8,420 bases of DNA. It comes from Planctomycetaceae bacterium (GTDB lineage Bacteria > Planctomycetota > Planctomycetia > Isosphaerales > Isosphaeraceae). Below the pieces are notes generated by a model that was not told where the DNA came from, searched no databases, and saw only the letters and a list, made by a program, of their open reading frames with translations. The stretch covers positions 1 through 8,420 of the forward strand of contig JAFANO010000425.1 in NCBI GenBank assembly GCA_019232645.1, written 5' to 3'. A program made the translations under genes and the position numbers. Of this stretch, positions 1-5,492 are shown one piece after another (the first letter of the stretch is position 1; every line of letters starts with the position of its first letter).

Positions 1-1325
1 CGGGTGTCGAGGATCGCGTCGGAGGGCACGGCGTGCTCGATCAGCCAGCGCCCGGCCGCCCAGTGCCCCCATCGGCTCGGGTGCGCCGACTTCTGCTGGA
101 CCGCGATCCCCACGGCGATGAGGAGCGCGAGGGCCATCGCGCCGACCGCCCTCGCGCGACGCTGCCCCCAACCGAGCGCCACCGCGATCCCCCGGGCGCA
201 GACGAAGGTCCCGGCCCCCGCCCAGGGGATCGAGACCGCCACCAGCGTCAGCATGTGCCGATCCGACAGATAGCCCAGCCTCAGCGTGTGCCGGACCAGC
301 ACCAGGCTGAACACTGCCAGGTAGATCGCGATCAACGACCGACCCTCAGCCCGCGCGGTCGCGGGCGACTGCGCGCAGAGCGAGCGGATGAACCGATCCC
401 TCGCGACGCCCCAGGCCGCGAAGAAGGCGAAGACCCCGCAGAGTCCCTCGGCCCACCGCAGGAACAGCCGACGCACGATCGGTCCTGCTGACCGGTACGC
501 CGGCTCCTTCGACTCCTCCTTGGGAGAGAAATCCCAGCGCGGGTCGTCGAGACCCGGCGGGAGCCACTGGCCCACCTTGCGGACCCTGAGGGGCTTCGCC
601 TCCAGCCCCGCCGCCTGGCGCAACGCCAGCTTCTCGGAGACCTGGCCCTTGACCAGAGCGTACATCCCGACGATCGCCAGGAAGGTGATCGCCAGCGTCG
701 AGGCCCGCGCGATCACCGAACGCGGCGGCATCGACCCTCGCCAGCGCGCGGCCAGGGTGAGCACGACCGCCACGGGGACCAGGACGACCTCGGGGCGCGC
801 CAGGTAGCCCAGTCCCGCAGCCAGCCCGCAGCCCAGCCAGACCGACCGCGCGCCCGAGCGGATCGCGACCTCGCCGAGGCGTAACGCCAGCACCGCGCCC
901 AGGAGCGCCAGGCTGTCGCTCAGCGTGTCGTGACCGATCGCGGCCGGCAGGGGCAGCAAGATATAGATCAGCGTGGCGAGCAAGGCGACCCGGTCGTCGA
1001 ACAGCGCGCGGGTCAGGCCGTGGAGCGGCACGAGCACGGCCAGGGCGGCCAGGATCGAGACCCCTTGCGCGGCGATCCGCCAGGCGTCGGGGCCAGGCCC
1101 GACGACCGCGGCGGCCACCGGCTCGGCCAGCGCCACCAGCGCCGGGTAGAGCGGGTGCTGGTCGGACCCCCGGACGACGTCCTCCCACGGCTGCAACTGG
1201 AACTGCCGGGCGATCCGGATGAACTTCAGGCCATCCTGCGCGGGCAGGAGGGTCCACGACAGGGCGATCGCGTGCAGGGCCGCCGCGAGGAGGACGATCG
1301 CGAGCAGGGAGCGGCGGACGGCCAT
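1..1325 (-). CDS. ArnT-like / GT39-type membrane glycosyltransferase, C-terminus cut by window edge
   Basis: An uninterrupted frame runs from an ATG at 1325-1323 to the left edge: 441 codons, no stop seen. The start has a strong Shine-Dalgarno AAGGAGG (1342-1336) ten bases upstream. Residues 6-27 form a first membrane helix, followed by an acidic residue (D31) and HPLYP (57-61), both typical of the first periplasmic loop of GT-C enzymes. Many hydrophobic helices follow (about 87-101, 114-130, 137-150, 163-192, 207-224, 293-306, 330-345, 358-376, 394-409). ARPE (176-179) and SDRHMLT (354-360) resemble the ARPEG and RY-LP motifs of GT39/ArnT-like proteins. WLIEHAVPSDAILDT at the cut end looks like the start of the usual C-terminal periplasmic domain. 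Family members transfer a sugar from a polyprenyl-phosphate carrier to lipid A, glycan or protein outside the inner membrane; the substrate here cannot be read. It follows three envelope genes but has its own promoter. Confidence 0.85.
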   Translation of the reverse strand, partial: MAVRRSLLAIVLLAAALHAIALSWTLLPAQDGLKFIRIARQFQLQPWEDVVRGSDQHPLYPALVALAEPVAAAVVGPGPDAWRIAAQGVSILAALAVLVPLHGLTRALFDDRVALLATLIYILLPLPAAIGHDTLSDSLALLGAVLALRLGEVAIRSGARSVWLGCGLAAGLGYLARPEVVLVPVAVVLTLAARWRGSMPPRSVIARASTLAITFLAIVGMYALVKGQVSEKLALRQAAGLEAKPLRVRKVGQWLPPGLDDPRWDFSPKEESKEPAYRSAGPIVRRLFLRWAEGLCGVFAFFAAWGVARDRFIRSLCAQSPATARAEGRSLIAIYLAVFSLVLVRHTLRLGYLSDRHMLTLVAVSIPWAGAGTFVCARGIAVALGWGQRRARAVGAMALALLIAVGIAVQQKSAHPSRWGHWAAGRWLIEHAVPSDAILDT

Positions 1326-1379
1326 CGGGGGCGTTCCTCCTTGAACGCGCGGTCCCGCGGCGCGATCCTTTGACCTTCG

Positions 1380-1408
1380 GCCGCGGGCCGCATGATACGG
1401 GCCGCGGC
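1380..1408. repeat. imperfect inverted repeat around the -10 box
   Basis: Two 10-base arms, GCCGCGGGCC (1380-1389) and GGGCCGCGGC (1399-1408), are reverse complements except at one position and enclose nine bases containing the -10 element TATCAT. The right arm abuts the TGA of the epimerase gene (1411-1409). The repeat could be an operator centred on the -10 box, or a hairpin ending epimerase transcripts. There is no T-run after it, so a classical intrinsic terminator is unlikely. Confidence 0.35.
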
Positions 1409-1420
1409 TCAGGCGGTCAA
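1392..1420 (-). promoter_or_regulatory. sigma70-type promoter for the GT39-like gene
   Basis: On the minus strand TTGACC (1420-1415) is followed, after exactly 17 bases, by TATCAT (1397-1392). Each hexamer matches the sigma70 consensus at five of six positions, which is striking in DNA this GC-rich. The predicted start near 1385 gives a leader of about 60 bases with the Shine-Dalgarno of the glycosyltransferase at its end. The -35 box lies inside the last codons of the upstream epimerase gene, so the glycosyltransferase can be expressed independently of that operon. Assignment is by consensus match only. Confidence 0.6.
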
Positions 1421-2341
1421 TGGCAACCGCGACCGCGACCGCGCCTCATCCCACAGGTCCGCAAGGCTTTGCTCCCACGCGACCCGCGGCCGCCAGGCCG
1501 TGTCCGCGGCGATCCGCCGGATGTCGGCGCACGAGTCCCTCGGGCCCGCATTCCGGGACGCGCGCGGGTCGGCCTTCACCTCGACCGCGCGGCCGCTCAG
1601 GCGGATCAGGTGATCGAGCCCCTCCCGGACGCATCGCGACCGGCCCGTCCCCACGTGATAGACCGATCCCGCCCGGCCCGATTCGGCCAGGGCGATCAGG
1701 GCGCGGGCGACGTCGCGGGCGTCGATGAAGTCGCGCCGGATGTCGAGGTCGCCCACGGTCAAGGGCATCGGATCTCCCTCGGCCAGCCGGGCGGCGAACC
1801 GGCCGAACGCCTGGGACGGCGGCTGACCCGGCCCGATCGGGTTGAAGATCCGCGCGGCGATCACCTCCAGCGGCGGCCGCGCCGCCAGCCCGGCGGCGGT
1901 CGCCAGGAGCTTGCTCAGGCCGTAGCTCTCCGAAGGCCGGCACGGATGGTCCTCGCCGACCGGCAAGTCGGCCAGCTCGACCGGCCCGAGCTCGGCCGCC
2001 GAGCCCGCCAGGACGACCCGGGCGGCACCGCCACGGGCGCGGAGCGCGTCGAGCAGATGGACCGTCGCCAGCGTGTTGACCCGATAGAACTGCTCGGGCG
2101 AGGCCGGTGGCGTTTGCCCCGCCAGGTGCAGGACCACCGCCGGGGCCGCCACCCCGATCGCCCGGTGGACGCTCGCGGGGTCGTCCAGGTCCGCCTTCAG
2201 GAACGTCTGGAACGTCCCTCGGGGCGGACAGCGTCGGCCCAACGTCACGACCTCGACTCCGGACGTCCGCCATTCGCCGAGGGCCGCCAGGACGTGCCGG
2301 CCCAAGAATCCCGTCGCCCCCGTGATGAGCCAGACCGGCAT
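1409..2341 (-). CDS. NAD(P)-dependent epimerase/dehydratase, extended SDR, Rmd/GalE-like
   Basis: This 310-residue protein is a complete extended short-chain dehydrogenase. The nucleotide-binding glycine motif GATGFLG (8-14) sits right at the N-terminus. The catalytic serine is probably S114 (LAGSAAELG), with Y140 and K144 in the YGLSK (YxxxK) motif. RIFNPIGPGQ (164-173), DFIDARDVARA (204-214) and VYHVGTG (227-233) are substrate-side motifs of sugar-nucleotide epimerases and reductases. The end (GPRD 266-269, then TAWRP 281-285) resembles GDP-6-deoxy-D-mannose (GDP-4-keto-6-deoxymannose) reductases, so an NDP-6-deoxyhexose reductase or 4-epimerase making a precursor for surface glycan is a fair guess; the exact sugar is not determinable. 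The ATG at 2341 has a purine-rich AAGGAAGG stretch upstream. The gene starts 30 bases after the DHS-like gene, consistent with one transcript from lpxK. Confidence 0.88.
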   Translation of the reverse strand: MPVWLITGATGFLGRHVLAALGEWRTSGVEVVTLGRRCPPRGTFQTFLKADLDDPASVHRAIGVAAPAVVLHLAGQTPPASPEQFYRVNTLATVHLLDALRARGGAARVVLAGSAAELGPVELADLPVGEDHPCRPSESYGLSKLLATAAGLAARPPLEVIAARIFNPIGPGQPPSQAFGRFAARLAEGDPMPLTVGDLDIRRDFIDARDVARALIALAESGRAGSVYHVGTGRSRCVREGLDHLIRLSGRAVEVKADPRASRNAGPRDSCADIRRIAADTAWRPRVAWEQSLADLWDEARSRSRLPLTA

Positions 2342-2371
2342 GGTCGTCCCCCTTCCTTGGAGGTTTGCGTT

Positions 2372-3340
2372 TCAGGCACCCGTCCGCTCGGAGGATCGGC
2401 CGCCCAGGGCCGCGGCCACGGCGGCGTGGAGCAGGGGAATCATCAGCTCGTGGTGCCCGGTCAGCGCCACGCCCTCGGCGCCGGGGCGGCGCAGGACGTT
2501 GAGCAGGCCCCGATACTTCTGGTCGAAATCGAGGTTGGCGGTCGTCAGCCCGTCGAGCGACCGGCCGAGGTTCCGCGCGACGGCGACGGTCTTGAGGAAG
2601 ACCTCGGGCAGGACGACCGCGCTCCCGATGTTGAGCCAGACGCCGCCGGCCATCCCCGCGACGACCCCGCAGAGGATCCGGAAGTCGTCGAGGGTCGCCT
2701 TGCCCAGGGAGCCGCCGTCGAGCCGGGGGGTCATGTGGACGATGTCGGTCCCCACCGCGACGTGGACGGTCAGGGGGATCGCGCGGCGCCGGGCCGCCAC
2801 GAGCAGGCTCGATTCCAGCCCGGGGCCGCCGTGCTCGAGGATGACGTCGCCCAGCGCCGCGCCCAGGCCGCATGCTCCCTCGGCCGCCCGCCCGCAGGCC
2901 GTCGCGAAGAGGTCGGAGGTCTCGCGCGCGAACCCGAACGTCCCCGCCATCAGCCGGGGACCGACGTCCTCGCTCGTCAGACCGGCGATCGCCAGCTCCA
3001 GGTCGTGGATCGCCGCCGACCCGTTCAGCGCCAGGCCATTTAAGATCCCTCGCCCGATCCAATCGACCAGGTACGGCGCACACCCCGTCTTGATGACGTG
3101 CCCGCCCAGGGCCGCCACGACGGTGCGGCCCTGGGTATGGGCCCGGACGATCGCGTCGCGGAGGCGCTTGATCTCCCTGGCGGCCAATTGATCGGGGAGG
3201 GCGTCGAGCCAGTCCGCGATCGTGGCGTCCGGTCCCACCGGTCGTCCCAGGTCGGCCAGCTTCACCTTGCTCGGCCGCCCTGCGAGCGGCTCGTAGCGCA
3301 GGTCGTTCAGGTCGATCGAGGGGGGTTCGTGCTGGCTCAC
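2372..3340 (-). CDS. deoxyhypusine synthase-like conserved protein of unknown function
   Basis: A 322-residue soluble protein with no signal peptide or membrane helix. It starts at GTG (3340-3338), with AAAGGG (3352-3347) six bases upstream. Visible motifs are GGHVIKTG (79-86), NGSAAIHDLE (106-115), TSEDV (122-126), HVAVGTDIVHM (193-203), NIGSAVVLPEVFLK (237-250) and GHHELMIP (295-302). The pattern recalls the bacterial 'deoxyhypusine synthase family' proteins, which probably share the Rossmann-like NAD-binding fold of DHS; I recall relatives in other bacteria near lipopolysaccharide sugar genes, but could not check this. I cannot find the W-G-K motif that carries the catalytic lysine of eukaryotic DHS, and bacteria lack eIF5A, so true hypusine synthesis is unlikely. 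It lies between lpxK (55 bases upstream) and a sugar-nucleotide SDR (30 bases downstream), implying an envelope role, perhaps an NAD-dependent step on a sugar or lipid precursor. That the gene is real is near certain; its function is unknown. Confidence 0.8.
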   Translation of the reverse strand: MSQHEPPSIDLNDLRYEPLAGRPSKVKLADLGRPVGPDATIADWLDALPDQLAAREIKRLRDAIVRAHTQGRTVVAALGGHVIKTGCAPYLVDWIGRGILNGLALNGSAAIHDLELAIAGLTSEDVGPRLMAGTFGFARETSDLFATACGRAAEGACGLGAALGDVILEHGGPGLESSLLVAARRRAIPLTVHVAVGTDIVHMTPRLDGGSLGKATLDDFRILCGVVAGMAGGVWLNIGSAVVLPEVFLKTVAVARNLGRSLDGLTTANLDFDQKYRGLLNVLRRPGAEGVALTGHHELMIPLLHAAVAAALGGRSSERTGA

Positions 3341-3362
3341 GTGGATCCCTTTAATTCCGGGT

Positions 3363-3372
3363 CCCGCGCGGG
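3363..3372. repeat. short palindrome between lpxK and the DHS-like gene
   Basis: CCCGCGCGGG is a perfect 10-base palindrome in the 55-base gap after the lpxK stop codon (TAG, 3398-3396). In so GC-rich a sequence it may be chance. There is no T-run, so I do not call it a terminator. Confidence 0.2.
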
Positions 3373-3395
3373 TGCAGTGCAGCGTGGCGCCGACC

Positions 3396-4445
3396 CTACG
3401 GAGGAGGCAAGAGCGGCATCAGCGCCTCGTCCAGGGTCGAGGCGCCCGACAGGACCTCCAGGCCGATCCGGAGGGCGCGCAGCGGCACCTGCCCGAGGGT
3501 CGCGGTGCGGAGCTTCACAAAATCCTTCTGCGTGGTCAAGGCCAGATCGGCGCCCAGGCCCCTGGCCCAGGCGGCCAGGTCGGCCACGTCGACGGCGGAG
3601 TAGGGATGGTGGTCCGGGAAGGTCCGGAAACCCAGGACCCGGCCGCAGAGTGGTGTCAAGGTGCGCCGGAAGCCCTCGGGGTTGCCGATCCCGCAGAACG
3701 CCACGACCGATCGGGTCGCGAGCCCCTCGACCGGTAGCGCCCGGCCCGAATCGTCGACCAGGTCGCGGGGCGCGTGTCGCGCCTCGGCCCACCGGAGCGG
3801 CCCGGCGCGGCGCTCGGCCTCGGCCCGGATCGCCGCGCGGTCGGGTCCGGCCACCAGGTCGGCCCGCGACAGCACCACGACCCCGGCGCGGCGCAACGCC
3901 CGAACCGGCTCGCGGAGCAGGCCCCTGGGGAACAGGCGACCCAGCCCGAACGGCTCCAGCGCGTCAAGCAGGACAATATCGAGGTCGCGCGCCAGCCGGC
4001 GATGCTGGAACCCGTCGTCGAGGACGATCAGTTGCGACTCCGACTCCTCGACGGCCCTCAACGCCCCCCGGACGCGGTCAGGGTCCTCGTAGGGGGGCAC
4101 GTCGGGCAGGTTCTCCGCGAGCACCCGCCCCTCATCGTTCATCCCCTCGGCCCGGCCGTAGCCTCGGCTCAGGATGGCGACCCGGCCCCCCCGCGCGCGA
4201 TACCACCGCGCGACCCATTCGACCATCGGAGTCTTGCCGGTCCCCCCGAGCGTCAGGTTGCCCACCGAGACGACCGGGACCGGCGCACGATGGACCTCCC
4301 GCCATCCCCGATCGTAGCCTGCATTGCGGACCACGACGGCCAGGCCGTAGCCCGAAGCCGCCGCGGAGAGGCCGAGACGAGCCGCATGGGCCAACGGACC
4401 TCGGGCCTCGCCCCGGATCAATCGGAGATAGCTGGCTTCATCCAC
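3396..4445 (-). CDS. lpxK: tetraacyldisaccharide 4'-kinase LpxK
   Basis: LpxK phosphorylates the 4' position of the tetraacyldisaccharide-1-phosphate to make lipid IVA, at the cytoplasmic face of the inner membrane. Counting from the GTG at 4445-4443 the protein has 349 residues (E. coli LpxK has 328). Family signatures are intact: Walker A GGTGKTP (67-73), LSRGYGR (92-98), the [10 protein letters not shown] block with catalytic/metal Asp (142-151), RGLLREP (174-180), LSRADL (192-197), CGIGNPEGF (251-259), FPDHHPY (276-282) and TTQKDFVKL (304-312). The N-terminal part (about 17-48) includes the hydrophobic membrane-associated helix. The frame stays open upstream to a GTG at 4556, but the extra 37 residues look non-coding, are AT-rich and cover the likely promoter, so I prefer 4445. 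Neither start has a good Shine-Dalgarno. It leads a minus-strand operon with the DHS-like and SDR genes. Its presence argues for a lipid A-bearing, Gram-negative-type outer membrane. Confidence 0.93.
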   Translation of the reverse strand: MDEASYLRLIRGEARGPLAHAARLGLSAAASGYGLAVVVRNAGYDRGWREVHRAPVPVVSVGNLTLGGTGKTPMVEWVARWYRARGGRVAILSRGYGRAEGMNDEGRVLAENLPDVPPYEDPDRVRGALRAVEESESQLIVLDDGFQHRRLARDLDIVLLDALEPFGLGRLFPRGLLREPVRALRRAGVVVLSRADLVAGPDRAAIRAEAERRAGPLRWAEARHAPRDLVDDSGRALPVEGLATRSVVAFCGIGNPEGFRRTLTPLCGRVLGFRTFPDHHPYSAVDVADLAAWARGLGADLALTTQKDFVKLRTATLGQVPLRALRIGLEVLSGASTLDEALMPLLPPP

Positions 4446-4511
4446 GCGAGGACCAAAAACTTTGTCTCCCGGCCCCGATCCGACGCGCACTTCGGGTTGC
4501 CGATGCCGCCA

Positions 4512-4543
4512 GTTATAGGTTAACCTTAATGCAAATGTGACAA
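4512..4543 (-). promoter_or_regulatory. probable promoter of the lpxK operon with internal palindrome
   Basis: On the minus strand TATAAC (4517-4512, five of six matches to TATAAT) lies in an AT-rich patch. Possible -35 boxes are GTCACA (4541-4536, spacer 18, four of six) or TTGTCA (4543-4538, five of six but a long spacer of 20). Transcription would begin near 4505, giving lpxK a leader of about 60 bases and arguing against the upstream GTG at 4556. The perfect palindrome AGGTTAACCT (4517-4526) sits directly against the -10 box in the spacer, where a repressor could act. The -10 is good and the -35 weak. Confidence 0.42.
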
Positions 4544-4604
4544 AGAACCTAACCACAGCCAGGGTGACTCGTCAAGTGACGCTCTGACCGTGGGCCGCGG
4601 TGTT

Positions 4605-4608
4605 GGAG
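4605..4608 (+). promoter_or_regulatory. Shine-Dalgarno fixing the DUF962 start
   Basis: GGAG lies 11 bases before the ATG at 4620. The alternative in-frame GTG at 4590 has no such element, so 4620 is preferred. Confidence 0.45.
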
Positions 4609-4619
4609 ATCGAATTCGA

Positions 4620-4943
4620 ATGATCTGTCCGCCCCTCCCGCCCGCCCCCCTGGTCCAGAACTGGTTCGAGCGCCATCGCGACCCGGGCAGCTTCGTGCTC
4701 CACATGATCGGCATCCCGCCCACGATCCTCGGCGTCCTGATGATCCCGATCTACGTCTTCCTGTTCTCGGTCCCCCTGTTCCTGTTCGCGCTGGCCTGCT
4801 TCGTCGGCGGCTACCTGATCCAGTTCCTCGGCCACGCGCTGGACCGGACCGAGCCCGGCGAGTTGACCTACCTGAAGCGGAAGCTTGGCTGGTCTTACGT
4901 CGAGATCACTCCGGCTCGGAACTCGCAGCATGGCGTCGCGTGA
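4620..4943 (+). CDS. DUF962 / Mpo1-like small membrane protein
   Basis: A 107-residue protein beginning MICPPLPPAP. NWFERHRDPGSF (14-25) with H19, FVLHMIGIPP (25-34) with H28, and QFLGHALDRTEPGE (68-81) with H72 fit the DUF962 family (PF06127, yeast Ygl010w/Mpo1), whose conserved histidines are thought to bind iron. Two hydrophobic segments (about 34-48 and 50-70) form a membrane hairpin. Yeast Mpo1 is an Fe(II) dioxygenase acting in alpha-oxidation of 2-hydroxy fatty acids. The bacterial relatives are shorter than yeast Mpo1 (about 174 residues) and little studied, so the same reaction here is inference. The gene is alone on the plus strand and divergent from lpxK, which suggests, but does not show, a role in acyl-chain or envelope lipid metabolism. 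The soluble tail TYLKRKLGWSYVEI (83-96) is well conserved in the relatives I recall. Confidence 0.8.
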   Translation: MICPPLPPAPLVQNWFERHRDPGSFVLHMIGIPPTILGVLMIPIYVFLFSVPLFLFALACFVGGYLIQFLGHALDRTEPGELTYLKRKLGWSYVEITPARNSQHGVA

Positions 4944-5062
4944 GCGGATCTCCCGCCTCTACCCCCGCCCATCACCTTGTCGGGCCGATTCTCGTCATCG
5001 GTCCCGCGAATGGCCGGGGAGGACCTCGGGTATCAGCACGCGGGAAGAGCGCCCCGGTGGGC

Positions 5063-5084
5063 GTCCCGTTGCGCGCAGCGGGAT
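5063..5084 (+). terminator. hairpin downstream of the DUF962 gene, possible terminator
   Basis: GTCCCGTTG (5063-5071) can pair with CAGCGGGAT (5076-5084) around a CGCG loop: eight pairs with one G-U, plus a terminal G-U. It lies about 120 bases after the DUF962 stop codon and lacks a following T-run, so it is a weak terminator candidate. Confidence 0.25.
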
Positions 5085-5121
5085 TCACCTCCGGATCAAG
5101 TCCGTGCCTGGTCGGAGAGGA

Positions 5122-5168
5122 TTGACGCAGGTTGACCTAGGACGGGTCGAGCAAAATCCGTAAAATCC
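5122..5168 (+). promoter_or_regulatory. clustered short repeats in an AT-rich patch, possible promoter/operator
   Basis: TTGAC occurs twice 10 bases apart (5122-5126, 5132-5136), followed by AAAATCC twice 9 bases apart (5153-5159, 5162-5168). TAAAAT (5161-5166) is a five-of-six -10 match, but its distance from TTGACC (5132-5137) is 23 bases, too long for a standard sigma70 promoter. The roughly one-turn spacing of each pair could mark binding sites for a regulator acting on the TolC-like gene about 325 bases downstream. Confidence 0.25.
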
Positions 5169-5477
5169 CCGTCGTCGCTTTTAAGACGCACTTCGCCTAC
5201 AACCGATCTTATCGCACAGGTCGATCGGTCGGACTCCCGGATCGGGGCGGATTGTCCCGGCGGCAGGGGTTGTCCGCTCAGGGAACGGCTTGACCTACGG
5301 CGGACGGCACGCCCCGGTGCGATCGCGGGGCCCCCGTGAGGTCTCGAGGACCAGCGCGGCTCGGGAGTATGGACGCGACCGGCCGCCGACCGAGGTGTAA
5401 GGGGACGAGACCGATGGCCCCCACGACGGGACCATCCCCCGCGACCCGGGATCACTCGTCACATGGCGATCTTAGTC

Positions 5478-5482
5478 AAGGA
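5478..5482 (+). promoter_or_regulatory. Shine-Dalgarno fixing the TolC-like start
   Basis: AAGGA lies 10 bases before the ATG at 5493. The in-frame ATG at 5463 has no such element and would place ten extra residues, including a Lys-Asp pair, before an otherwise well-formed signal peptide. Confidence 0.55.
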
Positions 5483-5492
5483 CGGCCTGGCC

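Larger units (their letters stand above)
4446..4619. other. divergent intergenic region, lpxK / DUF962
   Basis: About 174 bases separate the chosen starts of lpxK (minus) and the DUF962 gene (plus). Base composition drops sharply in GC from about 4505 to 4560 compared with everything around it, as expected of a regulatory region. A minus-strand promoter can be proposed. I find no equally good plus-strand promoter for the DUF962 gene: the TGTGAC and CTCTGACC stretches have no matching -10 box. Confidence 0.5.
4944..5492. other. 549-base region without a convincing gene, upstream of the TolC-like gene
   Basis: Open frames here (for example 4885-5163 and 5336-5785 on plus, 5096-5455 on minus) encode Arg/Pro/Ser-rich sequences of no recognisable family and overlap real genes. 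The stretch holds a hairpin at 5063-5084 and a clearly AT-richer patch around 5150-5215. From about 5216 to 5477 it returns to high GC. It probably contains the 3' end of the DUF962 transcript and the promoter plus long leader of the outer-membrane gene. A small RNA is possible but nothing seen proves one. Confidence 0.5.

Noticed and set aside
346..1257. 303-residue minus-strand frame within the glycosyltransferase gene
   Set aside because: It is in another frame of the same strand and is Gly/Arg/Ala/Pro-rich. The frame starting at 1325 has the Shine-Dalgarno and coherent membrane helices.
1370..3083. Long open frames overlapping the SDR and DHS-like genes (1370-3043 plus, 1446-3083 minus)
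   Set aside because: They translate into Arg/Gly/Pro/Asp-rich sequence without any family motif, while the overlapping frames encode clear proteins. Long stop-free shadows are expected at this GC content.
4590..4619. GTG at 4590 as start of the DUF962 gene
   Set aside because: No Shine-Dalgarno before it; the ATG at 4620 has GGAG at a good distance and the family homology begins after it.
5463..5492. ATG at 5463 as start of the TolC-like gene
   Set aside because: No ribosome site; the ATG at 5493 has AAGGA and gives a standard signal peptide.
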